64,000 nt of DNA from Euryodendron excelsum (GCA_033060915.1 CM065378.1:54697501-54761500), one strand, 5' to 3'; shown: positions 49,457 to 62,564, counted from the stretch's first letter. Notes: generated by a model from the sequence alone, not told the origin. Translations and numbers: made by a program.

Positions 49457-51418
49457 TGATGCAGTTTTCAAGTGATAAATTTTAAGCTAATCAAGTTGTG
49501 CCACTTGTTACATGTAACTCGGAAGGAAGAAGACAAATATTTACTCCAATATGTGTCCATAAATATCTTTATTGATTATCATATTTTTTAAATTAAAAAA
49601 GAGATAATTATTATAAGGTAATTAAAGATATTCAGGATTCTCTTAAGTCTCAACCCTCAACTATAAATTGGGGGTGACCTTTCAGAGATAAGGACACACA
49701 CAAGATTTTTGCCTATAACTAGTAGGAGAAAGTTCTGCAAATCAAGCATCAAGAGCCTTAAAGAGCTTTCTCCTTCAATCATCTTCTTTGTACAAAATGG
49801 AGAAGAACTCATCGTTTGATTCAGGATCAAGCTTGAAGCATTCGAGTCAATGTTCTTAAAGAGAATTCAAAAGAACAATTCTTCATTCACAATTGAAGCA
49901 AGGCAAAAAAGTGCTTGATCTACTTAATACACCAAAGAGTAAGTGCAGCGAAATAATACATAATAGAAATAACCTTGTAAGATCGGGACCGAACCACAGA
50001 GAATGGATATAATAGTTAAAACTGAATGACAAACGAAACCAAAAGAAAAATAATTTTCTTTTGTAATTTTGAGATGGAGGTTGCCAAACTAGACAACCGC
50101 GCCAAAAATGCTTATAAAATAAAACAGTCTTGGATTCAATTAATTCAATCACTTGACTTACTTGGAAATAATCAATACAGATATACCAACTGCTAATCGT
50201 TTAACCTACTAGGACCTCATAAATTAGCAGATGATTATATTCAAAATAATCAATCACTAGAATATGACGTTAAAATCATGAACCCTCACCATCGACTCAT
50301 AAACACTAGGCAATGCTTTGTCACAACATAAGTGTAACAAGCATGATTAAAGGCACATGTTTACAAAGGTTCTAGTTTAGGAACTTATTCAATTAAAATC
50401 GAAGACCCTCGTCATCGATTTGCATATACCGAGCTATATTTTGTTAGGACATAGAGTATTACAAACATAATTAAAGTCTAAGTTTTTGAAAGGAACTAAA
50501 CATCAATTATCATGAATATAACTAGATCAATTCTAGATTAGGATTAAGAGCCCTTAGGTTCCTACCAGAGATTTGGACATAAAAACATTTCAAATAGAGG
50601 ACATACATAAAGTATACAAGTCTTCGAAAAGTATAGAGTAAACCAACATCTATTTTACTCTTACACTACTCTTATATTAGTTACATTGCTCCTACACTTA
50701 CTCTAGTCTAAACTCACACGAAACCATTACGTGCATAAAATATATGTATACGTGCCTAAGCATGCAATATACCGAACGTGTGCAAAAACACTAGGTTTTC
50801 AAATAAATCCTGAATAAAAAGATAAACTTTAATTAATCATCCCAATTCAGTTAAGTGATTTTTCCAATTGACTCTAAGAATAAAACTAGCTACTAATATT
50901 AAAAAGATTAGACATGAAAGAAAAAGATTTTATAAATAAACAGGTTTAATACAAAACAACTTCCAAAGTAATAAAAATAAAAGACTGAAATAAAAGACTA
51001 AAATTTGTTGCCTAATGGATTCCTAATCGAAGTCTCGAATGGACTCCCTCTCTATGCACTACCCTCCTCTTGCACACCCCCATTCTTTCTAGTGTTGGTG
51101 TTGCTATTTATAGACTTTGAAATTTGAAGTACAAGGTCTTTCCACACCAAATGCTTGGATATATTTATTTTATCTATTGTCGGTAGCGTTGCTTTATTTG
51201 ATTTTATCCAATTGATATTGTGTCTCATTCAATTAAATATTGTATCTTTAAATTCCATTGTGGGCCATCATCTTCTCTATTTTCTTCTTTTGCCTTAGCC
51301 ACTCATCATTCTCATCTGCACACACTTAAAGCAACAAATTTAAGCAAATAAAATATAAAAGATATAGTATAAGATATTTAGTATAATATATATATAATAT
51401 ACACCCACTAACACACAC

Positions 51419-51462
<44 letters not shown>

Positions 51463-52171
51463 CACCCACTAACACACACACACACATATATATAATATAG
51501 ATATACTACATCAAATTAACACTCAAATAAATGTCTGTGCGCACGCCGACTTCAGTTTACTTAGTTTTAACTTTAAATCTACACAAGACACAAAAACTTA
51601 AAAGAAAACTAATTTCATATTAAAATAATAACGATATGTAAATAATTACTAAAAATAGTTTACAATTAGAGACTCTGTTGTACTTTTTAGAGTACAATAA
51701 AAAAGCTCTGGACTAAAACCTCTAAAGCCCCGAAGAACTTCTCTTCCAAGCCTCCAATCTTAAGGCAATTGTTCGTGATGAAGCCTAATCAATCTCTATT
51801 ATGCTTAAAGTTCAGAAATTCAAATTGAAGAGTTTGTTGCAAAGGCCTACAATTTTATTATTTTCTTCCACTAAATTGAAGAATCTATCCATATTGATTT
51901 GGGAACAAGCCCTCAAGCCCTCAAGTCAACTCAACACAAATTCATCATCTTTTTCTATCAAATTGACGAAGATACAAGATCTCTACATCCAATTTGAGAA
52001 CAAGATGTCAAACCCTCAAGTCAACATCGTTAAAGAGAAGAATCAGAGGATAAATTCTCTTATTCAAAATATCCCAGAGATTGGACCTACTTTCTTTTAA
52101 ATCAATGAATTGAATTATTACTCTATTTTTCTATCTACTTATTTTTGCAGACATAGAAATTTGTGTATACA
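49457..52171 (+). repeat. 3' LTR of gag-only element, interrupted
   Basis: Begins TGATGCAG just after the purine tract and ends GTGTATACA. A TATAAATT box lies at 49662-49669. Positions about 49912-51695 are a separate insertion. Confidence 0.7.
49912..51695 (-). mobile_element. LTR-like insertion inside the 3' LTR
   Basis: Comparison with the 5' LTR shows that the target reads through from GCAAGGCAAAAAAG to AAAAAAGCTCTGG, so about 1.8 kb is inserted. The insert starts TGCTTGATC and has GAGTACA near its right end. Its left end has a GTAAGATCGGGACCGAACCACAG word related to the Athila LTR ends at 56502 and 63171, suggesting a solo LTR. AAAAAG flanks both sides, but four extra bases on the right make the boundary uncertain. 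It contains a (TA)n run with duplicated flanks at 51385-51495. Confidence 0.6.
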
Positions 52172-54484
52172 CCATGTACATGAGATCTTCTCGAGGAATC
52201 TTCCCCCGATTTCTTGATAACATATTTATATGTAATAAAAAATGAAAAGAATAAAAAGAAATGCCAGCCATTTGTGAAAAAACCAAAAGGCAAAAGCTGT
52301 AAGGAAACACTATGATCTGGGTGAACTTTTAATAAGATAATGACCATATTTTGTAGGCTAATTTCCTTGACAAAGAGGGAAATTCAACTTATTTCCCAGC
52401 CTAGGTGCACAACCTAAATTAAAAACAAAAAAAATTTACTAAATCCATTTAACACTTATGAAAGAACTTAGCAAAATAAGATAGAAAATATCCTCTAGAA
52501 GAAAAACCAACGACATGGTAGTGCTTGGTCTAAATCACACATAAAAGGCAAAAATGCACCTTACTATGCCAATAGCGTTTATACAACTTAAATTAAACAA
52601 TGACAATAAATTACAAAAAAAATTAAACAAACCCACCTCTTGAAAACTGGTACAAGCCCTAGCCTCCTAGCCTCCAATGTATCCTCGTATGCTCCAATGG
52701 GAGTGAGGGAGAAATGAGAAAGAGAGATTGGGAATGAGAGAAGGGAGAGTGAGTGACAGAGAGAGATCGAAAGATAGGAATGAGATGAGAGAGGGAGAGA
52801 CAGAGATGAGAGACTAAGAGGGAAGATCGGGTTTTCTTCTAAATAAAAGGGCAATTGGTATTTTCACTTTTTTGTTGGAGATATTACAAGAAATATAACC
52901 AAGAAACGCCATTTAAAAAATTGTTTTTCTTAACAAAAAACGCCATTTGAAATGCCGCTCAACCTTGGATGTTGAATTAAGTTGAATCAGCGCCCAAGTT
53001 GAGAAATAAGTTGATTTTCCCTCTTTGTCAGGGAAATTAGCCGATTTTCTAGATAGATATCTGCCTTGCATACTTGACTTGTCTAGGGCTCCCACATTTT
53101 AGGAAATTTTTAAAAGTGTCACAAGTTTTGCTTTTCTTCTGTCTTTTTAGCTTCTTCAAAGCTGGGCCCCACCAATAACATACAAAGATATTAAAAAAGA
53201 AAAGAAAAGAAAAGAAAAGCTCTTACTTTTGGTCTCTGCCAAAATATAAATTTTCTTCTCACAGTTAAGTAGAAACTAGAAAGGTGCAGTCCTACATGCA
53301 TGTTGGAGCCAAGAGTGACAAATTATTCAATGGTTTTGGAGCATTATCTCACCCTTATTTTCCTCTCACAAAGCAAAAATGTTTAATTGCTTTGCTAGGA
53401 AATGAGTAATCGTGATGTGTCGCTCCAAGAGTACTAAATAAATTTTTAATGAAAATGGGTTTATACACATAGAAAGAAGAGAACGGGTGGGGGGAAAGTG
53501 GGGTAGTGAAGTGTTTATCAAATTATTCAGTACCCATGGAGCACCACGATAACCTTGTTCCTTATTTTATTTTACAATAGGTCATTCCCTTAATAAATTA
53601 GCTTACATACACTATCGACATATAAAGATTTAATAAAAGAGAGGGAACATAATAAAAAAAACATTACTTTTACAATTAACACGTGGCCCATTTGATATAT
53701 GGTCACTTGGATGAGGCAATAGGAATTTGTGCAACCTATACTAAAGGAAAATTTAAGCAATTAACTGTTGAGGGTTGACATTTATATCCAAATTGAGGTC
53801 ATTAATTGAATAACTTTAACTTTACATACTCTCGAATAAACTTACTTGAGCTTATTAATTGAACATTGAAAAATTGCATAGCACCTCAAAATCATCTCAT
53901 TTTTGGTGAAATATCTCGTATATCCATGCTCATAGTTAGTAAATATTCATATTATTCATGCATAACACTCGTATGTATGTATAAATAAAAAAAAAACTTT
54001 CGTTTTCCGTCCAGATCTAAAACTTAATGAAAAATATTTATTTTTTTAGTTGAACCGTATAGTATATGTATTATACTTTAATTTATCAAGCATTCAAATA
54101 ATAAAATAAAAGAATAAAATTTATTTATCTATCACTTTAATTTACTTGTTTCTTTATAATTAATATATATATATATATATATGAGTCAAAAATACTACCT
54201 AATATAAAATATAAGAGGAAATTGCATATAAATATTACTGTATTTTTTGTCTCAACATTTTAATTAGTGTTCGTATAATAACCTAATAATTATTTGTTCG
54301 TATTTTAGACGTTATGGTATTTTTATGCTGAATTTTGTTAATGTATTTTTAAAGAAAAATCGTATTAAACCATACCTATTACGTACCGTTCTTTTGTCAT
54401 CGTGTATTTTACTAACTATATCCATGCTCCACTTGGACATAAAATCATACGTTAGTTTTTTGATAAAAAAAATAATAAAAACTC
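52172..54484. other. Non-coding DNA with a 45-50 bp inverted repeat
   Basis: 52358-52402 (GGCTAATTTCCTTGACAAAG...) is inverted at 52996-53042 with few mismatches, enclosing about 590 bp that include a GA-rich tract. This may be a small foldback element; no target duplication was identified. The rest shows AT-rich DNA without genes. Confidence 0.5.
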
Positions 54485-55055
54485 TGAGTCATTTGTAGTA
54501 TACTGGAAAATTACATTTCTTAGAAAAGACACTCCAAAGTTCAAATAGAATTAGCTAACTTCTCAACACACCACCCCGAACTTTCCGAAGTCAAACCCTA
54601 ATTGTGTTGGATGAAAGTCATTTAATCTCATCCAAATTTGGAAGTGGAGTTTGTCAGACCCATTAATCTTCCAAATTGCATATATATATATATATATATA
54701 TATATTCTAGGAAGAAAAGAAAAAAAGGCTGTCATTCTTGGTTGTCTTGCTAGTGAAGTAATGCATGTACCTCTTTCTTTTCCTCTAACTTCTAGAAGTG
54801 GAATCTATCTCTAAATCATGCAGTGAAGAGGTGATTGGACGATTCAAATCATCTTATAAGAGAGAAAACGACTTATGTGTAATAAATGAGGGAATTATAA
54901 TTAAGGTCAATTATACTTTTCACCCTCACAGTTTACATCGTATCCCACCTTGTCCCCTGTACTTCTAATTGCACTAGTCAACACCTCAAACTTCTGGTTA
55001 AGCTCCAATGTTACCTTTTTGGTGGACCCCATTTGAAATCTAGACGAAAAAGAGC
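54485..55055. repeat. Segmental direct duplication, copy A
   Basis: Starts TGAGTCATTTGTAGTATACT and matches 55807-56395 with scattered substitutions and small indels. It includes a microsatellite and the left end of the Pack-MULE-like element. Confidence 0.88.
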
Positions 55056-55581
55056 CACGTGACTTGTCGACGCCCGCTTCAGAGGCTGCGCCGTTGTTGG
55101 CCTCATCTGTACTGACATGGGAATCGCTATTGGTACCATCCCAATTGCCGACAACAGCTGCTGCTGTAATCTCCCCTCCATGTCTGGATCCTTCTCCAAG
55201 GATCCCATCGTTGCCACCGTCACATGAGGTGGTTGCTCCACCATTGGTGTGGTCTTTGTTGTGACTATTGGAGTCCGCATCACCTCCACCGTTGATTCTG
55301 TAATCGATGGGCCATTTACCATTGTCTTCCTCAACCTCTTATATTTGTAGTGAAAGCCCTAGTATTTGGGTGGAAAAGGATGCAAAATTTCTCTAAAGCC
55401 CCTTACAGCAAGGCACGTGCAGGTCACGTGGCTCTTTTCCGTCAAGATTTTAGACAGTGTCCACCAGAAGGGTCACATTGAAGCTTGACCAGAAGTTTGA
55501 GGTGTTGATTGGTGCAATTAGAAGTACAGGGAAAAAAGTGGGACAAAGTGTAAACTATAAGGATGGAAAATGTAATTGTCT
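54904..55581. mobile_element. Pack-MULE-like element with perfect 9-bp duplication
   Basis: 678 bp. The ends AGGTCAATTATACTTTTC and AGACAATTACATTTTCC (inverted right end) start long terminal inverted repeats of about 150 bp (54904-55055, 55430-55581). TTATAATTA lies directly outside both ends (54895-54903, 55582-55590), a perfect 9-bp Mutator-type duplication. The internal 55056-55430 is visibly GC-richer than its surroundings and open on the minus strand (about 55325-55011), so it may be a captured host gene fragment. No transposase is present. Confidence 0.82.
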
Positions 55582-55806
55582 TTATAATTATATATAGTTA
55601 TTTTTAGTTGCGTATGTTTTAGATTTTCTCTCAGTAGACTGGTAAGAAAACGAATGAGAGATGGTGGAAGAGAATTACAGAGGAGAGTTGTAGAAAATAA
55701 AGTGGGTCTTGCTCCAGAGATGGTATTTATCGATAGAACGTAGATCTTCCCCCACTCTACTATTTATACTAATAACCTAATTGATCAACAATATGTTACT
55801 CAAATA

Positions 55807-56395
55807 TGAGTCATTTGTAGTATACTAGCTAGATACCATTTCTTAGAAAAGTTTCTCCAAAGTTCAAATAGAATCAGCTAATTTCTCAAAACACCACCCC
55901 AAACTTTTTGAAGTCAAACCCTAATTGTGCTGGATGAAAGTCATTTAATCTCATCCGAATTTGAAGGTGGAGTCTGTCAGACCCATTAATCTTTTATTTG
56001 AAAATTGCATGTATATATATATATTCTAGGAAGAAAAGAAATAGAAAAAGAAAATGGTTGCCATTCCTAGTTGTCTTGCTAGTGAAGTAATGTATGTACC
56101 CTTTTCTCTTCCTCTATCTTCTAGAAGTGGAATCTATCACCAAATCATGCAGTGAAGAGGTGATTGAAAGTTTTGGATCATCCTATGAGAAAGAAAACGA
56201 CTTCTATGTAATAAATGAGGGAACTATAATTAGGGTCAATTATATTTTTCACCTTTACAGTTTACACCGTATCCCACTTTACCCTCTGCATTTCTAATTG
56301 CAGCAATCAACACTTTAAACTTCTGGTTAAGCTCCAATATGACCCTTCTGGTGGATGCCATCTGAAATTTAGACGCAAAAAAGTCATGTAACCTG
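55807..56395. repeat. Segmental direct duplication, copy B
   Basis: Repeats copy A, including the left terminal repeat of the Mutator-like element (from about 56226). The TIR then continues to about 56480 with sequence matching the inverted right TIR of copy A, until the Athila LTR begins at 56502. Confidence 0.88.
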
Positions 56396-56501
56396 CACGT
56401 GCCTTTGTGCAAGGGGCTTTAGAGGGATTTTGCACCCATTCCCCCCTAAATACTCGGAATTTCACTGGTAATTTACTTTGGTGATGCTCCGTTGAGAGGT
56501 G

Positions 56502-57881
56502 TGATGTGATAATTTTATGATTCGTAAGCACACAAATCGGATTGAAGTGTAAGAATGTGAGTGCGAGGTCGATCCCACAGGGACTTGTAAAATTTTAGAA
56601 AATAAATTAGAATAAATCTAGTTCACCCTAACCTAGTTAAGAAATCTTGAGTTTGTTTAATTAATCTAACAATAGGCAAAAATAACTAAATAAACAAGTA
56701 AACAATTAATTAGCAAATAATAATAAACGGACCAGAGAAATCAAATTAAAATGACTAAGGTTTTAGAATCCACACACATGCATTATAATAACTTTTCACG
56801 TAATTCAATTTATTTTCCTAATTCACTTCACAATAATGTCGTAATCAAACTTGTTATTATGCAAAATATAACATTAAAATCACTTTAATAAATAAACTAA
56901 TGTATACTCTTCCTAACTTTAATGTTCGAGATCAAAAAATTCATATGTAACCATTCGAAAATAAATCACATAAGAAATCGAATATTTGAAATTATACTAG
57001 TAAATAACAAGGCTAATAATTAATCCAACAATCTCAAATCATGAACAAAATTTATATACAAAATTATTGACTTTAATTAAATCTAGGTAAGAGTATTAAA
57101 CAATTAGAGCACGTGTTTGGAAAATAAATATAAATCACATGTCAAGTCATTACAAAGTATGGAGTTTCATCCTCAACCCTAGTATGAAAACTTAGCCACT
57201 CATGATTTTAACATCCATTGAAAGCTAGAAAAATAAAACATAAAACTTAGACACATAAAAGAATAAGGCTTCAAAAACTTTGTGTTCCAGGTCTTTGTCT
57301 TCTTTTTCCTCCTTCTTCTTTCTTTCTTTTTCTCTTTGGCTTTTTCTCTTCTGCTCCCCTTCGGCTGTGCGGCTAGGTCCCTCCTTTTGCTGCGGCTGCT
57401 ACGTGATCCTTTTCCCCTTGGGTTCTGCAGCTGGAGACCCCTCACTAGCGATTTGTTTTCCCTCTTTATTCTTTCCTTGGCTGCCCCCTTACCCTTGTCT
57501 GTACGGCTCTTAGGCTAGCATTTTGTTTTTGTTTTTTTTTTTTTTAATTCTTTTCCCTATTTTTCCTTACTTCCTCTTGTTGACCACGCTACACCCATGC
57601 ACATATATACATATTATATATATATATATAGGAATATATATCTTTTTGCTTTTCTTTAAATGGCTTCCTTTAATAGCTGAAGGATTTTCCTTCTAGTCTC
57701 CTTGCTTAAATAGAATTGTTGAAAGATTTGATTCTTTAAGCACTTGTTTCTTATTTTGACTAGGATTCTTCTTTTTGGCTCTTGTATCCAAATTTGCAAT
57801 AAAAATAGTAATATAAGTAAATAAATAACAACTAAATAATATAATTAAATGGTGAAAATATATAAATTATGTGACTTATCA
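56502..57881 (-). repeat. 3' LTR of Athila element
   Basis: 1380 bp. Plus-strand ends are TGATGTGATAATTTTA and GTGACTTATCA, the TG...CA form. A GAGGTCGATCCCACAGGGAC word lies near the left end (56564-56584). Confidence 0.88.
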
Positions 57882-60164
57882 TACCCCCCAACTTCAATTT
57901 TGCTTGTCCTCAAGCAAATCGATATTAAAAATAGAAAAACTAAAAGACAATTAAACTATTTAACTAACTAATCCACTTTCGCTGGAAATCTCAATTGCAT
58001 TTAGCATATGCAATAAGCCTTTTAAACCCCTAGGTTTCCTCTAGTGGATGAATAAAGTTTCGTGACGGCTTGCAGTGAATATACCCATAAAATTCTTGAA
58101 TTTCTTTTATCAAAAGCAATAATAATTCTTCCATTCAAATGCCAAGAGTTTAAGTCAAGTCATAAAATTTATTATATCAACAAGAGTAGGAATCAAAGTT
58201 CAAAACACTAGCAACTATTAAAAACACCTCAAAAGCTTGTTTGAAAAAAAAATCTTCCTGCCCATTTAGAGATGACTATAATTTTCAAAGTTCACTTGAC
58301 TCAAATTCTATCAGAAATATGCTTTGACTCAAATCTCACAAGATATTGCACTTAACAAATAAATCACTCCGAATTAGGTGCATGTAAATATACTCTCATG
58401 TATACGAGCAGAATTAGTATAAATCAAAAGCAAACATCTCGCATATGTCCTTTTGAAAAATGCTATTAGAAGAAGAATATTTTAGTCTCACGAAAGGAAT
58501 GCCAAATATTGAGATATAAATAATAAATATCATATAATTACTTCAATGAATACACGAGTATCGAGAACATACCAACGTTTAAGATCAAGTAGGACTTTAT
58601 TTAGGTTGTAATGCAAGGGTTATAAAGAAAAAGGTAAAGATCGAGCAACGTATATAAGAATGATTGGGATTCCAACAAAAGAACATAGGGCACTTTTGCA
58701 TTCTACTCATTTCTTTTCTTTTTTTTTCTTCTATTTTTCCACTATTGGTTTTCTTTTTCTTTTATTTTTTTTTCTAGTGCTATTTTTTCCTTTTTTTTTC
58801 TCTTTTTTTTCTTTTTTCTTTTTGAGAAATAGAATGGCCTTTCAACATCACATATCCCAACATATCACCAAACATATAGGTTATGAGGTTTAACAAAGAA
58901 AAGCTAAATAAGGCTCAACTTGGCTTCTAAAAAGTAAGGATACATGAATAAATAAAGGCTCAAAAAGACAAAGATGGCCTAAAATCATATCTTAGAAGTT
59001 GGCATACTCTTTCAACTTGCATAAATTCAAAGAAGTCATAACGTGATAACAGTATAACACTTCTCAGCATTCAACCAAAATGAATGAATTAAAAGGACTA
59101 ACAACAAAATTATGCACTTTGAACAAAATTGAGAGTAAATGTATAACATCCCTGTAAATAAAGAATGGCTCAATACTCACTTGGGCATTCAGTCTCCACA
59201 TTTTTTCTTCAAGAAATGTAAATCAAGTTCACTTATCTGTTGCAAATCACATCTATTGGACATTTTATAGGTGTACCAGTATAAATGCAATGAGATACTT
59301 TAAAAAGATATTATAATAAACTTCAATTCAATACTCAAGTCAAAGTAATAAATGTCATAACTAAACTCATGGCTCAGTGGCATTGAATGAAAGAACATTA
59401 TTCACTTTAATGTCCAAAAAAAAAAAATTTTCACCTACTAATTCTACCCCCCAACTTAAATTAGACATTGTCTTCAATGTATGCAAAATAATAATCATAG
59501 AAAATAAAAGAAGGAAGAGACAACACCTGGGAAAGCAGAATCCACAGCGTAGACAAATTTACTACACCTTAAACTTCAATTCCATCATAGAGTAGAAGAC
59601 GAAACAAGTGAGGATTTTTCTAATGAAATAAGTATGAAACATAAAATATTAGAATTATGTCATGATGAGAACAATAAGACAAACCACTAGTGTTGTTCAA
59701 AATATTGAAGATATGCTCATCAGGTGGGATCTATTTATAATCTAGAAAAATAAGGAGAAACATATACTCATCCATTTTGAAAGCCCATAAAGTGGCGGAG
59801 TATACTTGCATAATAGAATTTAAACATTTTTGTGGTTCTCTTGAAGTTTTTTCATTATCCTCTAGATGGATTCTATGCATGACTATGGAAGAACTACTTC
59901 TTTTAATCTTATTAAGAAAACAATCTATAGCTTCCTTATGCTTTTTAAGGATATTCAATAATTTTTCTTCACAAGACTCATATAAATTAGATGTACTAAT
60001 GACTGACAGTGTCTCCGAAGGATCAAAAAATTATAGTTCAAAATATTTGGTAAGCATTGCGATTCTAATGTGGGTGATACGTCCACAGATGAGTTTGGTG
60101 GTGCAGAAGTAAGTGAAAGGGACATTACTTTAGGTTGCCATTTATTTATATCTAGCACGGGAGT
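57882..60164 (-). other. Athila 3' region with RT fragment
   Basis: Near 59958-59820 the minus strand still encodes KHKEAIDCFLNKI and IVMHRIHLEDNEKTSREPQ, the beginning of Athila reverse transcriptase, after which the sequence stops matching pol. The rest is non-coding, with two G-rich purine tracts (minus strand of 59446-59458 and 57882-57895), the second adjoining the LTR. Confidence 0.65.
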
Positions 60165-60880
60165 TCAATCTAATAAAGCATTAACTTGATCAATAGATTC
60201 ATCAATATCAAAATTATCTCCAAAATGAGCTAGGCAAGCCTCTAAAGGATCATCATAGCTAATTGGAATAGATGTTTCGTGCACAAGACTTTTAATCGTA
60301 TACATCGTTCCTTTCTTTTCTTCATTTGGTGGTTGTTTACTAATGTCAAAAATATTAAGATCAACAGTCATATTTCTAAATGAAATCTTCATTACAACAT
60401 TCCTACAATTAATTAGAGTATTGGAGGTAGGTAAGAAAGGACGCCCTAAAATAACAGGAATTTGCCCCATAGAGTTTTGAGCAAGCTGTGTATCTAGGAC
60501 TGTAAAGTTAACTGGAAAATAGAACTTATCAACCTGGATCAAGACATCTTCAATGATATCTCTAGGAATTTTGACAGACCTATCGGCTAGCTGTAGCATT
60601 ACTGGTGTGGGCTTTAATTCACCAAGACCTAATTGTAAATAAACTGAATATGGCAATAAATTCACACTAGCTCCTAAATCTAGCAAAGTTTGCTTAATAT
60701 GATGATTCCCTATTGTACAAGAAATTGTAGGACAACCTGAGTCTTTGTATTTTACCGGAACTTTACATTGAATAATAGAGCTAACTTGTTCAGCCAGAAT
60801 GCTTTCTTTAGAATGTTTATCTTTCTTTTTATAGTAACAAGGTCTTTCAAAAATTTAGCATACGGTGGCACTTGTTGGAT
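60165..60880 (-). pseudogene. Athila aspartic protease
   Basis: The open part from 60686 has the catalytic LLDLGASVNLLPYS, with its Asp codon at 60680-60678, then VMLQLADRSVKIPRDIIEDV, FPVNFTVLD and PVILGRPFLPTSN, the usual order of a retropepsin fold. Upstream sequence with DAIQQVPPYAKFLKDL continues the polyprotein but is in another frame after a shift near 60835. The protease would process Gag-Pol. The domain itself keeps its active site, but no intact polyprotein can be made. Confidence 0.8.
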
Positions 60881-61556
60881 AGCATCTAAAAATGGAATAT
60901 TAATTTTTACTCGCCTAAACACTTCCAAAATATCTCCATATTGTGCACATTTCTTAGGGGCTACTAATCATTGAGAAAATGGAGCTTTAGGGACAAAATT
61001 TTTAATAGATGGGTCAATCTCCACTAGTTGTAGAGAAAGACACTCTTGATCTTTTACTTGTTCCCTCTTATTTTTATTTTTCTTAGTTTTTTCTAGATGT
61101 TCTTCTTCAGGTGTTTTTACTTGATTATCAACTTGTTTTCTTGACCTAAGAGTGATAATAGATTGAACTTGATCTTGCTCTTTTGAATTACTAGAATAGA
61201 TATTTATGACAATTGCCCTTTTGGATTAGCTATAGGTTGACTAGGGAACTTTTCCTTTTCTCGTTCTGCCATTTGACTAGCTAATTGGCCTATTTGATTT
61301 TCTAGTTTTGCAATGGCTTGAGTATTCATGTGAGTAGAATTTTTTATTTCAACTATAGATTAGCCAGTTACTTACAGAAATGCCTTGAGGGAATCTTCTA
61401 AAACTGATTTTTGTTGTTGCGGTGCAGGGAACTAAAATTTGATAGAAGTGAATTATTAGAATACTGTTTAACATGACATGATTGAGTAGGAGGGCAAAAA
61501 TCAGGTGAAAATTTATTTTGAGATTGCAAGGGTTGCCCACTTAAATTAGAATTATT

Positions 61557-62564
61557 TTAATTATTTCTCCATGAAAAATTTGGATGGTTTCGCCAATTTG
61601 GATTGTATGTTTCTGTAAAAGAATTCCCAAATTGCTTTCCATAATTATTGAGTGCATTTGTTTGCTCAGAATAGCATTCAAAATATCCTATCATGGATGG
61701 ATGCAACTCTGTAGTATGCATAGGACTTGCACATAACGAACATATATTATTTTGAACTCTATTGGCTGACTCCATAGTCCTATTCATAGCTAAAACTTCT
61801 ATTTTTCTTGTGAGACTATCGAACTTTATTTTAATTTCAGAAATCTCTTTTACCTCATATAATCCCCCTCTCTGAGATGAAGTGGCTGACTTATCCTTAT
61901 TAGATGTGAAATCCCACTGCTGAGAACTTTCAGATAATTTCTTGAGAAATTCATAGGCTTCATCATCTTTAAGACTTAGGAAGGTCCCACCATTCATGGA
62001 TTCAATCATGTTACGGTATAATTGTGTTAAACTATTATAAAAGTATTGCACAGGTCTCCATGTCTCAAAACCATGATGAGGACATTTCAACATTAAATCT
62101 TTAAATCTTTCCCAACTTTCATAAAATTTTTCATCTTCTTGTTGAGAGAAATCAGATATCTCTCTTCTTAAGGCATTAGTCTTAGCCATTGAAAAAAATT
62201 TAGAAAGAAATTTCTTCACTAACGACTCCCATGAAGTGACTGAGCCAGATGGTAAAGAATTTAATCATGCCTTTGCTTTATCCTTTAAAGAGAAAGGAAA
62301 AAGACGCAATTTCACAGACTCATCCGAAAAATTTTGGAACCTAAATGTAGCGTAGATTACAACAAAATCTTTCATATGCATGTAAGGATCCTCTCTCTCT
62401 AACCCATGAAATATTAGAAGAAGTTGTATTATGTGAGGCTTCAACTCAAAATGTGTTCCATTAGTTGTAGGCAACACTATACAAGAAAGAGGATTCATGG
62501 TTATGGGAGCAAATAAGTCTCTAAGAGATTTGGATTCATTAACATTTTCGAAGTTATCCCCCAT
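61557..62564 (-). pseudogene. Athila gag with a single nonsense codon
   Basis: The frame opens at 62564 and shows SKSLRDLFAP, FELKPHIIQLL, MKDFVVIYATFRFQ and FPFSLKDKAKA. One TGA (62265-62267) sits where a Trp is expected, then the same frame continues through LNSLPSGSVTSWE, FLSKFFSMAKT, YESWERFKDLM, CPHHGF and YNSLTQLYRNMI to a stop at 61557. A zinc-knuckle-like CSLCASPMHTTELH (near 61742) has His in place of the last Cys. Gag forms the particle; this copy is disabled chiefly by the one stop. Confidence 0.85.

Larger units (their letters stand above)
46664..52171 (+). mobile_element. Gag-only (non-autonomous) LTR retrotransposon
   Basis: Two direct LTRs share hundreds of bases (CTTCAATCATCTTC to TATACA). 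The internal region of about 2.1 kb has a primer-binding-like TTTGGCACGCCCAG, a gag gene and tandem repeats, but no protease, reverse transcriptase, RNase H or integrase. The purine tract GGAAAAAGAAAAGAA (49442-49456) precedes the 3' LTR. This layout fits TR-GAG-type elements that depend on enzymes of a full element. The 5' LTR is cut short at its left end. A further LTR-like insert lies in the 3' LTR. Confidence 0.75.

Noticed and set aside
52588..52854. Ser/Leu-rich 88-codon minus-strand frame
   Set aside because: Low-complexity CT-rich DNA; no resemblance to a protein.
57200..57518. Several frames inside the Athila LTR
   Set aside because: They lie within a non-coding LTR in a pyrimidine-rich tract.
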